Positions 1 through 9,395 are shown, counted from the first letter of the stretch. The stretch is 64,000 nucleotides of DNA from G965233625 sp965233625 (GCA_965233625.1 OZ247499.1:1116001-1180000), one strand, 5' to 3'. The notes: a model not told the origin generated them from the sequence alone. Translations and numbers: made by a program.

Positions 1-555
1 GGTCACGAGTTTGACACGGTTCTAAAAGCTGCCCAGGAACTGTCGCACAGCGGTGTGTGCTTCCGCTTCAACGGGCAGGGAATGCGGCGGCAGGAAATCT
101 CTTTGGCCAAACAGCGGCTTGGGTTGGAGAATGTGTCCATCGAAGACTATAAGTCACACGCTCAACTGCTGAACTTGATGGGCGTTGCGGATTGCGCTTT
201 AATTACGCTTCGTGAAGAGATGCTTGGCATGGTGAGTCCTAGCAAGCTTCACGCCAGTCTGGCGATGGGTTTACCAGTGCTGTACATCGGGCCGGAAGGC
301 AGCAATGTGGACGAGGCGATACGCTCATTTAAATGCGGCGCCAGCTTGCGGCCGGGCGATGCAATGGGCGTGGTCGACTTTATCGCCCGGTTGATGGAAG
401 ACCCAGCCTATCACGCCATGCTGGCATCGCGGGCCCGCCGTGCTTTTCTGATGGCTTATTGCGATCACCAGGCATTGCCACAGTTTGACGAGGTTTTACG
501 GCAAGTCAGCGGTGCGGCAATTCAGCAGGCGGGGCCGCAGCAACGCGCCGCTTGA
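1..555 (+). CDS. Glycosyltransferase family 4, C-terminal part (cut by window edge)
   Basis: The reading frame is open to the left edge, so only the last 184 codons are present. The visible part is the second Rossmann half of a GT-B glycosyltransferase. It contains the nucleotide-sugar binding stretch SPSKLHASLAMGLPVLYIGP, followed by an acidic residue region (NVDEAI), as in WcaI/WbuB-type GT4 enzymes that transfer sugars onto lipid-linked exopolysaccharide or O-antigen precursors. A start codon inside the window (GTG at 55) would be internal to the domain and is unlikely to be the true start. The sugar and acceptor cannot be told from this fragment. The family call is fairly sure, the pathway is not. 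Confidence 0.8.
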   Translation, partial: GHEFDTVLKAAQELSHSGVCFRFNGQGMRRQEISLAKQRLGLENVSIEDYKSHAQLLNLMGVADCALITLREEMLGMVSPSKLHASLAMGLPVLYIGPEGSNVDEAIRSFKCGASLRPGDAMGVVDFIARLMEDPAYHAMLASRARRAFLMAYCDHQALPQFDEVLRQVSGAAIQQAGPQQRAA

Positions 556-681
556 GAGCCTTGCCAAGACGGATTGCAAAAGGCGTGAAGTTGCGCATTG
601 CCCTGGTGAAGCGGCAAGAGGCCTCCTAGAATAAAGCTGCACTGTGCGGCATCTGTCCTTTGTATTTTTCGCCAAGTAACT

Positions 682-2571
682 ATGTCTTACCGTTCCATCA
701 AAAAGGTGCTGGGTGAAACAAGCCTGGAACGGAAGTGCCGCTTTCTATTTGGCGCGTGCCTGTCGCTGCTGATTGGCGGCGTCTTTTACTGGGTGAACTA
801 CAACGCCGACCGGCTGGTGCTGAACACGGCCAGGAATAACGGCCGCGATCTGGTGGATTCAATTCTGCTGCGGACCCACTTTGAAATGTGGGAGACAGAA
901 CGCAATCAGAAAGAAGTTCTGCAAGAACTACTCGAAGACCTCGGCCACCGCAATCAGAACTACAAGCGTTACGAAATCATTGCGTTAGATGAAGGCGAAG
1001 CCGTTGATAACATCAACACCCGCATCGCCAAACCTGGCGCCGAAACAGACGTTATCAATTCCATCAAACAAAAGCTGTTGCAGCAAAAGGCGGAAATCGC
1101 TGCAGCAGAAGAAACACGAAGGCTGCTGGCTGAGGCCGCGGCCAATGAAACCACGCCGCCCGCAGCAGACGCTCTGGTGGAAGAGCCGCCGCCAGAGGTG
1201 ATCGACGCGCTGGAGGAAGGCATCCCGCCAGAGCGACCAGCTCCCGTGTTCGAAGACCGGCAGTTCACGGCCCGTAACGAGTATCATTATTATGAGCCGC
1301 TGTACTGGGAAAAAACGTGCACGCGTTGCCACTACAACCCGGAAACCGGCGGCGTGGGCGAAGACGGTCTGCCGCTGCGCGTGATCAAAGTCGTTATTCC
1401 GTACGAACCGACGCAGCGAGCTCTGGCGTGGAACAAAGCGATTCTGATCGCAACGTGGGTCATCACCGTTTTCCTGGCCATGGTCGCGTTGTACATCATC
1501 GTGCGTTACGTGATCGTCAAGCCGCTTGAGCATCTGCGCGAGGTCAGCGATAGCATCAGCCGTGGCGATACCGAGATGCGGGCGGAGATCAACACCAACG
1601 ATGAGTTTGAAGAACTCGCCGAGTCGTTCAACCGCATGCTACGGCACATGACAGAAACGCAGGCGGAGCTACGCGGGTTAAACGTTGACCTGGACGCCAA
1701 GGTGGATGAACTTGCGCAGGTGAATGTGCAGCTCTATGAAATGAATCGCGTCAAAGGCGACTTCCTGGCCAATATGAGTCACGAGCTTCGCACGCCGCTC
1801 AATAGCATCATCGGCTTCTCGGACGTGCTGCAAGGGATTGAATCGCTGACGGATAAACAGCGGCGGTACGCGAAGAACATTCAGAAGTCCGGCCGTTTGC
1901 TGCTTGAAATGATTAACGACATTCTTGATCTGGCGAAGATGGAAGCCGGCAAGATGGAAGTCCGCGTCAGCGAATTCCGTATCGACGCAGTGATTCAGGC
2001 GCAGTGCGATATGGTGCGTTCGCTGACCGAAGATAAGAACATTGATCTGGACGTAGATATTCAGCCAGAGACGCCGCCGTTGTATCAGGATCAGGTGAAG
2101 GTGCAACAGATCCTGACGAATCTTCTTTCGAACGCGATTAAATTTACGCCCGAAGGCGGACGCATTACGGTGTCGGCCCACATGGCTAAGAACGGCCTGT
2201 TGCATTTGAGTGTGTCGGACACGGGCGTTGGCATTGCGGAAGAAGATCGCGAGGTGATCTTTGAGAAGTTCCGCCAGAGCAAAACCGTGCTGGGCGAAGA
2301 TGGCCTGACGCGCGAATACTCTGGCACCGGGCTGGGGCTTTCGATTGTGAAAGAAATGTGCAAACTTCTGGGCGGCGAAATCAGTTTCACCAGCGAACTA
2401 GGCAAAGGCAGCACCTTTACCATCACGCTGCCTTGGACCCGCCCGGAGCAGCCTCGCCGTGACTCGCAACTGACGGCCAAGCTGAACGAACTTACCAAAC
2501 CCAAACGCGTGGATTTCGGCCGCGCAAATCAGTCGCCCAAACCGCCCACCACTGAACCCGCTTCTTCGTAG
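682..2571 (+). CDS. Membrane sensor histidine kinase with c-type heme motif
   Basis: A 629-residue transmembrane histidine kinase. One membrane helix lies near residues 19-41 and a second near 254-278, enclosing an extracytoplasmic domain of about 210 residues. That domain holds CTRCH at 213-217, a CXXCH covalent-heme motif placed as in DUF3365/Tll0287-like sensors. After helix two come a HAMP linker, the dimerisation domain with phospho-accepting His367 in MSHELRTPLNSI, an N box (LLSNAIKFTP), a G1 box (DTGVGI) and a G2 box (GTGLGLSI). It therefore probably senses redox state, oxygen or NO outside the membrane and phosphorylates a response regulator; none is encoded nearby. A charged Ala/Glu/Pro-rich stretch (roughly 130-190) precedes the heme motif. 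trpC follows 11 bp downstream, so the two are probably cotranscribed although functionally unrelated. Confidence 0.9.
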   Translation: MSYRSIKKVLGETSLERKCRFLFGACLSLLIGGVFYWVNYNADRLVLNTARNNGRDLVDSILLRTHFEMWETERNQKEVLQELLEDLGHRNQNYKRYEIIALDEGEAVDNINTRIAKPGAETDVINSIKQKLLQQKAEIAAAEETRRLLAEAAANETTPPAADALVEEPPPEVIDALEEGIPPERPAPVFEDRQFTARNEYHYYEPLYWEKTCTRCHYNPETGGVGEDGLPLRVIKVVIPYEPTQRALAWNKAILIATWVITVFLAMVALYIIVRYVIVKPLEHLREVSDSISRGDTEMRAEINTNDEFEELAESFNRMLRHMTETQAELRGLNVDLDAKVDELAQVNVQLYEMNRVKGDFLANMSHELRTPLNSIIGFSDVLQGIESLTDKQRRYAKNIQKSGRLLLEMINDILDLAKMEAGKMEVRVSEFRIDAVIQAQCDMVRSLTEDKNIDLDVDIQPETPPLYQDQVKVQQILTNLLSNAIKFTPEGGRITVSAHMAKNGLLHLSVSDTGVGIAEEDREVIFEKFRQSKTVLGEDGLTREYSGTGLGLSIVKEMCKLLGGEISFTSELGKGSTFTITLPWTRPEQPRRDSQLTAKLNELTKPKRVDFGRANQSPKPPTTEPASS

Positions 2572-2582
2572 CTTCTCTGAAC

Positions 2583-3371
2583 ATGCCGACCATACTGGAC
2601 GAAATTGTCGTCACCAAAAAAGCAGAGATTGCCGCCCTTAAAGCTTCGACCTCTTTAGAAGACCTGCACAAAGCCGCCCTGGCCGCGCCGCCGCCGCGTG
2701 ATTTTTTTAACGCGATTGCCGGGCAGGAGCCGATCAGCCTGATTGCCGAAGTGAAGAAGGCAAGTCCCTCGGCAGGCATCATCCGGGAAGACTTTGACCC
2801 GGTCACGATTGGCAAAATCTACGAGCAGCACGGCGCCGCTTGCATCAGCGTGTTAACGGACAAGCCGTACTTTCAAGGCGATATTGAGTTTCTTAAGGCC
2901 GTGCGGGCGGCGGTTTCGATTCCCGTACTGATGAAAGACTTTGTGCTTGACCGCACGCAGGTCTGGGCTGGCCGTGCAGCGGGTGCTGACGCAGTGCTGC
3001 TGATCGCGGAATGCCTGGATGACTGCCTGTTGCGAAGCCTCCATAATGAAATTGTCGGTCTGGGGATGACCCCGCTGGTCGAGTTTTATGAACCATCCAA
3101 CCTGGAACGCGTTGTCGAAGCGGGCGCGAGTCTCATCGGTGTGAACAACCGTAATCTCCACACCTTTAAGACGGATCTGAATCACAGCATGCAGATGGCA
3201 TCGCAGATCCCGGAAGATGCGTTACTGGTCAGCGAAAGCGGTATCCGCACCGCAGCGGACGTAAAGACGCTTCAGGACGCGGGCGCCGCCGCGATTCTTG
3301 TGGGCGAGACACTCATGCGCAGCCCGGATATCGGCGCCGCCGTTTCAGAGTTGCTGCGCGAAGTGCGGTAG
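2583..3371 (+). CDS. trpC: Indole-3-glycerol phosphate synthase
   Basis: TrpC closes the indole ring of tryptophan, converting CdRP to indole-3-glycerol phosphate with loss of CO2 and water. The 262 residues match the usual length of the monofunctional (beta/alpha)8 enzyme. Recognisable family motifs are the catalytic lysine stretch AEVKKASPSAG, VLMKDFVLD on strand 4, DAVLLIAECL, GVNNRNL on strand 6 and the phosphate-binding SESGI plus GETLM near the C-terminus. The ATG lies 11 bp after the sensor kinase stop. No other trp genes are in the window, so the tryptophan pathway is scattered in this genome. Confidence 0.97.
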   Translation: MPTILDEIVVTKKAEIAALKASTSLEDLHKAALAAPPPRDFFNAIAGQEPISLIAEVKKASPSAGIIREDFDPVTIGKIYEQHGAACISVLTDKPYFQGDIEFLKAVRAAVSIPVLMKDFVLDRTQVWAGRAAGADAVLLIAECLDDCLLRSLHNEIVGLGMTPLVEFYEPSNLERVVEAGASLIGVNNRNLHTFKTDLNHSMQMASQIPEDALLVSESGIRTAADVKTLQDAGAAAILVGETLMRSPDIGAAVSELLREVR

Positions 3372-3373
3372 AT

Positions 3374-3401
3374 TTGGATCTTGGCGATAGAATCGTACAA
3401 T
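3374..3401 (+). promoter_or_regulatory. Candidate sigma-70 promoter for the 3540 gene
   Basis: TTGGAT (3374-3379) and TACAAT (3396-3401) are 16 bp apart, about 140 bp before the next ATG. The -10 box is good and the -35 box is poor. A hairpin with a 6-bp perfect stem GTTGCA/TGCAAC and an 8-nt loop lies in the leader at 3431-3450. It has no U-run, so it does not look like a terminator. Confidence 0.35.
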
Positions 3402-3539
3402 AGAAGTAGGCGGATTGGACTGGCGCGGTAGTTGCACTCATTTTTGCAACATGTCCGGTAAGAAGCGGCTTGCAACAACGCCGCGATTCCAGTATTCCAC
3501 ACCTACAACCTATCGAATAACTCCATTAGGAGATCGCTC

Positions 3540-4493
3540 ATGACCGCAATGGAAGGTCTGAAAACCATAAACAGCTTTGTCCGCACCGTGCTTGCGTGTG
3601 CGGTGCTTGGCGCCGGCGGCTTCGCAGCCTGGATCGGGTACAGCACATATTACGAGGCGGAATTCGAAGACAACGCCCGCATTGAGGCGTTGAACGAAAC
3701 CAAGAAGGAACTTGAAGAGACCCGAAAGTCAGTGGCCGAGAAAGAAGCCGCGTTGCAAGCCGCGTCGGCAGACCTCGAAGTCGCTCGCGCCGATGTGCAG
3801 GCCAAAGCAGCTGAGATCCGGCAGAAAGATTTGACGATTGTCAAAAAGGACGAAGAGATCGGCGAACTGGAAACCGATGTCGCCAAGAAGAAGGTTGAAA
3901 TAGAACGACTTAGCACCGCCGTACGTTTCCTCAAGGTAGACCGGCGGCTGGCGAAGTTGAAAGTGCTTGATAAAACTGTGAATCCGGAGACGGGCCGCAG
4001 CGAAATGCTGCTTGAGTTTGTCGAAGTAAACGACAGTGGCGAGCCGATTGATAAGGCCAAGCAGTTCAAGCTTGAAGGCGATAAGGTTTACATCGCCTAC
4101 TGGGTCGTCAAGTTCAAAGACGTGTTTGTCGAAGAAGGCTCGCCAGACCGCTCGACTTCTATCTGTCAGTTCGAACGCATTTTCGGCGAATATCTGGAAC
4201 CGAGCAAAGGCTACCTGATTGATAAGCCAGGCAGCCGTCCCAACGCTTACGGCCGCGGCGCTGTTTCGGAATTTGAGCAGGATATCTGGTCGAAATTCTG
4301 GGACCTGGCCAAAGACAAAGAAAAGGCTAGCGAACTGGGCATCCGCGCGATGCACGGCGAAGCGGTTTACACGCGTGTTGATAAAGGGAAGACCTATCAG
4401 GTTACCTTGCGGGCTTCGGGTGGTTTGACCATCACCAGCGAAGACAACGTTCCACCACGCGACGGCCGTGGGCCGCTTGATCTGCGGTACTAA
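3540..4493 (+). CDS. Membrane-anchored coiled-coil protein of unknown function
   Basis: A 317-residue protein with one N-terminal membrane helix (about 14-34) followed by a long charged heptad-rich coiled coil (about 38-125), rich in Glu, Lys and Ala. A globular domain of about 190 residues follows, with no motif I recognise. The start is well supported by AGGAG six bases before the ATG. It is the first gene of a tightly spaced plus-strand run (29 bp to the next gene) with a YbhN-like membrane protein, a GT2 glycosyltransferase and a transglutaminase. A scaffold or envelope role is therefore possible, but this is inference from neighbours only. The C-terminal domain may be specific to planctomycetes. 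Confidence 0.85.
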   Translation: MTAMEGLKTINSFVRTVLACAVLGAGGFAAWIGYSTYYEAEFEDNARIEALNETKKELEETRKSVAEKEAALQAASADLEVARADVQAKAAEIRQKDLTIVKKDEEIGELETDVAKKKVEIERLSTAVRFLKVDRRLAKLKVLDKTVNPETGRSEMLLEFVEVNDSGEPIDKAKQFKLEGDKVYIAYWVVKFKDVFVEEGSPDRSTSICQFERIFGEYLEPSKGYLIDKPGSRPNAYGRGAVSEFEQDIWSKFWDLAKDKEKASELGIRAMHGEAVYTRVDKGKTYQVTLRASGGLTITSEDNVPPRDGRGPLDLRY

Positions 4494-4522
4494 TCCTGCT
4501 CCCGGTCTGAAAGCCACTGCCT

Positions 4523-5740
4523 GTGAAACCGGCCGCATCTGAGGGAATCGACTGGAAACGCACCATCTTCGCGACCGGCAAGTGGCTGGTGATGGCGCTG
4601 GTGCTGGCGGGCGTTGGTTACGCCATCTGGAAGGCGATGGGCGAGCTAAAGAAGTTCTCGCTCAGCGATATCAACTGGTTCTGGTTCACCGTCTCCGCCG
4701 TTCTATACCTGCTGGGAATGGGACCGGCGTGGTTGTTCTGGCACCGCACGTTGCAGGCCATGGGGCAGGCGCCGACGTTGTGGGAATCGTTCCGCGCTTT
4801 CTATGTCAGCCAGATGGGAAAATATGTTCCCGGCAAGGCGATGGTCGTTATCATCCGCGCCGGAATGGTCCGCAGCGCGCGGGTGGATTCGATGATCGCC
4901 GTGGTGACGGTCTTCGTCGAAACGCTCACGATGATGGCCACCGGCGCCCTGGTTTCCGCAATCATCGTGGTGGTGATGTTCCGCGATCAGACGGGCCTAG
5001 TGCTGCTGGCGCTGGGACTGATGCTGTGTAGCGGCCTGCCTACTTTTCCGCCACTATTCCGGCAGGTGGTGAAACGTCTGACACCCAAGCGCGCCAAGCA
5101 GAAGCTGGAAGAATCGCTATCGGGCATTTCCTACCGTTTGATGGCTGAGGGTTGGATCATTGATGGTTTCGGCTGGATCATTCTGGGTCTAAGCCTTGGC
5201 GCCGCCTTGATGGCGCTGCCGGGGATGGAAAATGCGCTCTACCATCCTTCGCTACTGCCGCTCGTTATCGCCGCGATGGCGCTGGCGTGTGTGGCGGGTT
5301 TTGTCTCGATGCTGCCCGGCGGCGCCGGTGTGCGAGAAGGCGTGATCATCGCCCTGCTCTCGCCCGTTGTGTTAACGACGATGGACCCGGCCGTGCTTGA
5401 GCGATTTGACATCGAGAACACCACCACGGAAGTTGCCGCGGCTGCAACGCCCGCAGAGGTAAGTTCCAAGGCTGATCCAGAGGGCGGTTCAGCATCTACT
5501 AAGCCCGTGGAAGAAAAGAAACGGCAGGTTGCGTTGGCGTACGCCATTGGCGCCGCGGTGCTGTTGCGGTTGTCCTCGTTGCTGGCAGAGCTGCTATTTT
5601 CGTGTATCCTTTACTTCTGCCGGCGACGCGGTGAGACGAATGTGATTGATACGCATCTCCTCGACGATGACCCGGCCGAAGACCAGACTGCCAGTTCCGG
5701 ACCGGCTGCCAGCGGCACGCTCGCAACATCGAATGAGTGA
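4523..5740 (+). CDS. YbhN/AglD-type integral membrane protein (lysylphosphatidylglycerol synthase TM family)
   Basis: A 405-residue polytopic protein with about eight hydrophobic segments, resembling the UPF0104/LPG-synthase transmembrane family. The family signature is the sequence around PGKAMVVIIRAGMV and, near the end, SMLPGGAGVREGV. Members are thought to move or modify lipid-linked substrates and often sit beside GT2 polyprenol-phosphate glycosyltransferases, as here. A hydrophilic loop of about 40 residues rich in Ala, Thr and Glu (about 295-335) interrupts the last helices and is probably a lineage-specific insertion. The start is GTG with no clear Shine-Dalgarno sequence. The stop overlaps or nearly abuts the next gene, suggesting translational coupling. 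Confidence 0.85.
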   Translation: MKPAASEGIDWKRTIFATGKWLVMALVLAGVGYAIWKAMGELKKFSLSDINWFWFTVSAVLYLLGMGPAWLFWHRTLQAMGQAPTLWESFRAFYVSQMGKYVPGKAMVVIIRAGMVRSARVDSMIAVVTVFVETLTMMATGALVSAIIVVVMFRDQTGLVLLALGLMLCSGLPTFPPLFRQVVKRLTPKRAKQKLEESLSGISYRLMAEGWIIDGFGWIILGLSLGAALMALPGMENALYHPSLLPLVIAAMALACVAGFVSMLPGGAGVREGVIIALLSPVVLTTMDPAVLERFDIENTTTEVAAAATPAEVSSKADPEGGSASTKPVEEKKRQVALAYAIGAAVLLRLSSLLAELLFSCILYFCRRRGETNVIDTHLLDDDPAEDQTASSGPAASGTLATSNE

Positions 5741-5766
5741 TCCATTGGCGCCTTCACCACTCGCCC

Positions 5767-6915
5767 ATGGACGTCTCTATGCTCTCTACCGTCATCCCCG
5801 TTTACAACGAAGTTGATAGTCTTGATGAGCTTCACAAAGAGCTCTCGGACGTGGCAGCGGAAAACGGTTACGAGCTTGATATTGTCTTTGTCGACGACGG
5901 CTCAAACGACGGGTCCTGGGAGAAGATCGAATCTTTAGCCGCCAAAGACCGCCGCGTGCGTGGTGTGCGTTTCCGGCGTAATTTTGGCAAAGCCGCCGCG
6001 CTGTCCGCCGGCTTTGATCTGGCCAGAGGCGATATCGTGATGACGCTGGATGCAGACCTGCAGGACGACCCTGCAGAGATCCCGCGTTTTCTTGAGGCGA
6101 TGGAGCAGGACAAAGACGTCATTAGCGGCTGGAAGAAGGTGCGTCACGATCCCTGGCACAAAGTCTATCCGTCCTGGGTTTTTAATTCGTTGGTCAGTTA
6201 CATGACCGGCGTCAAACTGCATGACCACAACTGCGGATTCAAATGCTACCGGCGCGAAATCTTTGACGAAGTGCGTCTCTACGGCGAACTGCACCGCTTC
6301 GTACCTGTGCTGGCTGCTGCACGTGGTTGGCGTGTGGGCGAGCTGGTGGTGAATCATCGCCGCCGTCAGCATGGTGTTTCAAAGTATGGCGTGAAGCGTT
6401 TCATCAAAGGCTTCCTTGATCTTTCCACCGTCTACTTCCTGACCGGATTTGAACAACGTCCGCAGCACATGCTGGGCACGTGCGGGATTTTCGCATTTGG
6501 CGCCGGCATGCTGGGCGTGATGTATCTGACTGTGTTGTGGATGTTGCGTAACGTATTCGGCGTGGATACGTTGTTGCCGTTGCATCAACGCCCTGCGCTT
6601 GATCTTTCGATTGCCGCGTTGCTGCTGGGCGCCAACTTCATGTCGATGGGCTTTATTGCCGAGTTGATGACGGCGTACTACGGGCGGTCTTCACGGCCAT
6701 TTTCAATCCGCGATCAGATCGGCGGCGAACCCGTGCCCGCCGATGACAAGCCGCCTGAAACAAGACCGCCCGCCAGCGGCGCGTCGCCTACGCCGGACGC
6801 ACCGGCATCCGCAGAGCAAGCCGCAGATACTCAAGCAGAAAGCGGCGCAGCGCCGGATGAGGCGGACGCTGAAGAAGGTGAAGAAACACACGCTGCAGAC
6901 GCGATGTTGTCCTAG
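5767..6915 (+). CDS. Family 2 glycosyltransferase, polyprenol-phosphate type
   Basis: A 382-residue DPM1/GtrB/ArnC-like GT2 enzyme. The catalytic domain begins with TVIPVYNEVDSL, carries VFVDDGSNDGS and the metal-binding LDADLQDDP, and ends with the NHRRRQHGVSKYG acceptor-site stretch. Two membrane helices follow (about 235-260 and 275-300). Such enzymes load a sugar from a nucleotide donor onto undecaprenyl phosphate for later flipping. The last 80 residues are a Pro/Ala/Glu/Asp-rich, probably disordered tail, unusual for the family. I chose the ATG at 5767, just before the conserved domain. A GTG at 5737 that overlaps the previous stop is in frame and would add ten residues; the sequence does not decide between them. 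Confidence 0.9.
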   Translation: MDVSMLSTVIPVYNEVDSLDELHKELSDVAAENGYELDIVFVDDGSNDGSWEKIESLAAKDRRVRGVRFRRNFGKAAALSAGFDLARGDIVMTLDADLQDDPAEIPRFLEAMEQDKDVISGWKKVRHDPWHKVYPSWVFNSLVSYMTGVKLHDHNCGFKCYRREIFDEVRLYGELHRFVPVLAAARGWRVGELVVNHRRRQHGVSKYGVKRFIKGFLDLSTVYFLTGFEQRPQHMLGTCGIFAFGAGMLGVMYLTVLWMLRNVFGVDTLLPLHQRPALDLSIAALLLGANFMSMGFIAELMTAYYGRSSRPFSIRDQIGGEPVPADDKPPETRPPASGASPTPDAPASAEQAADTQAESGAAPDEADAEEGEETHAADAMLS

Positions 6916-6957
6916 CGATCAGCGAGACAGGATGGATTCCCGCCGGAGAGGCGCCAG

Positions 6958-9348
6958 ATGAAGGTAGAGCGGCTACTTCAGATTAATATCGCTGCGATGG
7001 CGGCGCTCAGCACTTTGCTGCTGGGCTTCGGCAAGGGCAACTTCATGTTCACGATCGTGGCGATATTCGCCGCGTTCACCTCGGTGCTGTTCACGGACGT
7101 ACTGGGATGGTTCAAGTTGCACCGCTACGTCGCCAACCTGGCGGCCATGGTTGCAGCGTTGTGGGTGCTCGTGGATTTTGGCTACCGCGGCCGGGGGCTG
7201 GACCAGTTAGCATCGATTTCGAATCTATTGATCTCGCTGCAGATTGTTCTGCTGTACCAGGCAAAAAGCCCGCGCATCTACTGGCAGCTTGCCGTGCTCA
7301 GCTTGTTGCAGGTTGTGGTGGCAAGCGCGTTGTCATCAGGGTTGATGCAGGGTGTGCTGCTGGTCGGATTCATGCTGTTATCCCTGACGGCGTTAACCCT
7401 CTTCTTTGTTCTGCGCGAGGCCCGTTGCGGCGTGGCGCCCGATCCACCAGAAGGCGAAGAATCCGCAGCCCCGGCTGGGTTGGCCGCGACCGCCTATGCC
7501 ATGGTGAACCCGGAGAGCAACGCCGGGCGTTTGTTAACGCCGCGACTGTTCCGCCAGACCGTATTGATCTGCCTGCTGGCCGTTTCTTTCAGCGCCGTCA
7601 TGTTTTACACGGCGCCTCGATTTGGCGGGTCCGGCTGGCGTTCCAGCGGTGGTGGACGGGGGCAGGTCGGCTTCTCAGACGGGATTACGTTTGATGAAGT
7701 AGACCGGCTGCTGGAAAGCAACCGGTTGATGATGCGTGTGGAATATTACAACGCCAAGACCGGAGAGCCGTATCCCGTTCTGGGCGACGTTTATCTGCGT
7801 GGCGCCGTGCTTACGCGGTATGAGAACTTCCGCGGTTCACCCGGCTGGAAGCCGATTGAAGGCAGGGACTCGGGCACTCAACTGCGTCAAGCGGAGGATG
7901 AAGACTCGGTCGTGAAACAGGTTATCTCGCTTTCACCATCGGGAACCTCCACGCTGTTCACGTTGTCTCCCACCGTTGCTGTTGAGGAAACACCTGAAGA
8001 GATCCGTTTTGATCCACGCCGCCAGCGGTTGTTCCGCGATAAATACAACGAAAGCGAACAGGCCGTCCTCTACCGCTACGTGACAGGCGTCACGTCGTTC
8101 CGTGAAGGACTAGGCGTGCAGGCGGTGATCACGCCGAACAACGAGTTTGTGAATCTCGGCCAACGTCTTCCGCCCCGCGCCGATACGCGTTCGCAGGCAG
8201 TCTTCAACTGGTGGCAGATGGAGCAGGCGTATCCCGAGGTGACGACTGCAATAACTAAGCTTGCCGACGAGGTGCTTCAAGAGGCAGGGTTGAACAAAGA
8301 CTCGCCCACCATCAAACGGGCTGAAGCGCTTTCTAGTTATTTTGAAAGGTCGGGAAAATATTTCTATGCCCTGGATCTTCGCGATGTACCCCGCGACCGT
8401 TCGCTTGATCCGGTTGTGGACTTCGCCGTGAATCATCGCACGGGCTACTGCGTACACTTCGCCAGCGCGCTCGCGTTGATGCTGCGGTCACAGGACATTC
8501 CATCACGGATTGTCATGGGCTTCCGCGCATCCCAGTTCAACACCCTCGGCGGTTTCTATCAGGTGCTCGACCGCGACGCGCATGCCTGGGTTGAAGCTTA
8601 TCTAGAGCCGGATGAGGTAGACGAACGTCGCGTCGCGCGGCCGGGGACCACGGCGCATGGCGGGTGGCTGCGGCTTGATCCCACTCCGTCAACTTCCCGC
8701 CGTGTTGATAAGGAAGAAACGGGGCTGACGGCTGCCGTGGGTGATACGTTGGATTACATGCGTTTTCTGTGGTCTGACTATGTGGTGGGACTTACACCGC
8801 AGAAGCAACAGAATCTTTACAGTCCCGTAAGTGACAACAAGAATTTCTTCGCCGCGTTGTTCATGGGCAAGCTGTTTCAGAACTGGGGCCTGGACTTCTG
8901 GAACTGGAATGGCAGGCGGTGGTTCAGCTGGGAAGGGTTCCTGATCACGTTTGTTTTGCTGACGGTCTGTACCGGCATCTATCGCGTGGGCGGCATGTTG
9001 CTACCCCGTATTCAAGCGATGTTGAGCCGTCAGGGAGAATCTAATGCGGCTTCGCAGCGGTTGTCTCCTGTGCAGTTTTACCGGCGCCTGGATCAGTTGC
9101 TGGCAGCTGCCGGTTTCCCGCGTGAGGCGGGGGTTACACCACGCGAACGCGCGCAGACGGCCGGTGAGAACTGGCCCGTTCAGGCGTACCGGCAACAGGC
9201 TCCTGCGCTGCTGGCGGATCTGCTGGCGGTCTTCTACCGGGTGCGGTTTGGCAATGCACCGCTCGAAGGCGAAGCAGCCACAAGGGTTGACCAGTTGATC
9301 GATCAACTGGAAGGCATGACGCAGTCCCCGGCGGAAGACCCTGCGTAA
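6958..9348 (+). CDS. TgpA-like membrane transglutaminase domain protein
   Basis: A 796-residue protein with about five or six N-terminal membrane helices (DUF3488 region, residues 1-220), an extracytoplasmic transglutaminase-like domain and a further membrane helix near 660-680 before a C-terminal cytoplasmic DUF4129-like tail. The cysteine-protease-like triad is intact: Cys498 in TGYCVHFASAL, His542 in DAHAWVEAY and Asp574 in GWLRLDPTPS. Family members such as Pseudomonas TgpA act on proteins at the outer face of the membrane, but their substrates are mostly unknown. A usable GGAG sits ten bases before the ATG. It ends the envelope gene run that began at 3540. In many bacteria TgpA lies beside a MoxR ATPase and a DUF58 protein; neither is seen here. 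Confidence 0.9.
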   Translation: MKVERLLQINIAAMAALSTLLLGFGKGNFMFTIVAIFAAFTSVLFTDVLGWFKLHRYVANLAAMVAALWVLVDFGYRGRGLDQLASISNLLISLQIVLLYQAKSPRIYWQLAVLSLLQVVVASALSSGLMQGVLLVGFMLLSLTALTLFFVLREARCGVAPDPPEGEESAAPAGLAATAYAMVNPESNAGRLLTPRLFRQTVLICLLAVSFSAVMFYTAPRFGGSGWRSSGGGRGQVGFSDGITFDEVDRLLESNRLMMRVEYYNAKTGEPYPVLGDVYLRGAVLTRYENFRGSPGWKPIEGRDSGTQLRQAEDEDSVVKQVISLSPSGTSTLFTLSPTVAVEETPEEIRFDPRRQRLFRDKYNESEQAVLYRYVTGVTSFREGLGVQAVITPNNEFVNLGQRLPPRADTRSQAVFNWWQMEQAYPEVTTAITKLADEVLQEAGLNKDSPTIKRAEALSSYFERSGKYFYALDLRDVPRDRSLDPVVDFAVNHRTGYCVHFASALALMLRSQDIPSRIVMGFRASQFNTLGGFYQVLDRDAHAWVEAYLEPDEVDERRVARPGTTAHGGWLRLDPTPSTSRRVDKEETGLTAAVGDTLDYMRFLWSDYVVGLTPQKQQNLYSPVSDNKNFFAALFMGKLFQNWGLDFWNWNGRRWFSWEGFLITFVLLTVCTGIYRVGGMLLPRIQAMLSRQGESNAASQRLSPVQFYRRLDQLLAAAGFPREAGVTPRERAQTAGENWPVQAYRQQAPALLADLLAVFYRVRFGNAPLEGEAATRVDQLIDQLEGMTQSPAEDPA

Positions 9349-9366
9349 CTGCTCAGCGCCGCGGCG

Positions 9367-9395
9367 TTTCCCCTTCTGCAAGCTAAGCATATAAT
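9367..9395 (+). promoter_or_regulatory. Candidate promoter of nadA
   Basis: A perfect TATAAT at 9390-9395 lies about 79 bp before the nadA GTG. The -35 position (9367-9372, TTTCCC, 17-bp spacing) is weak, so the call rests mainly on the -10 box and the location between genes. Confidence 0.35.
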
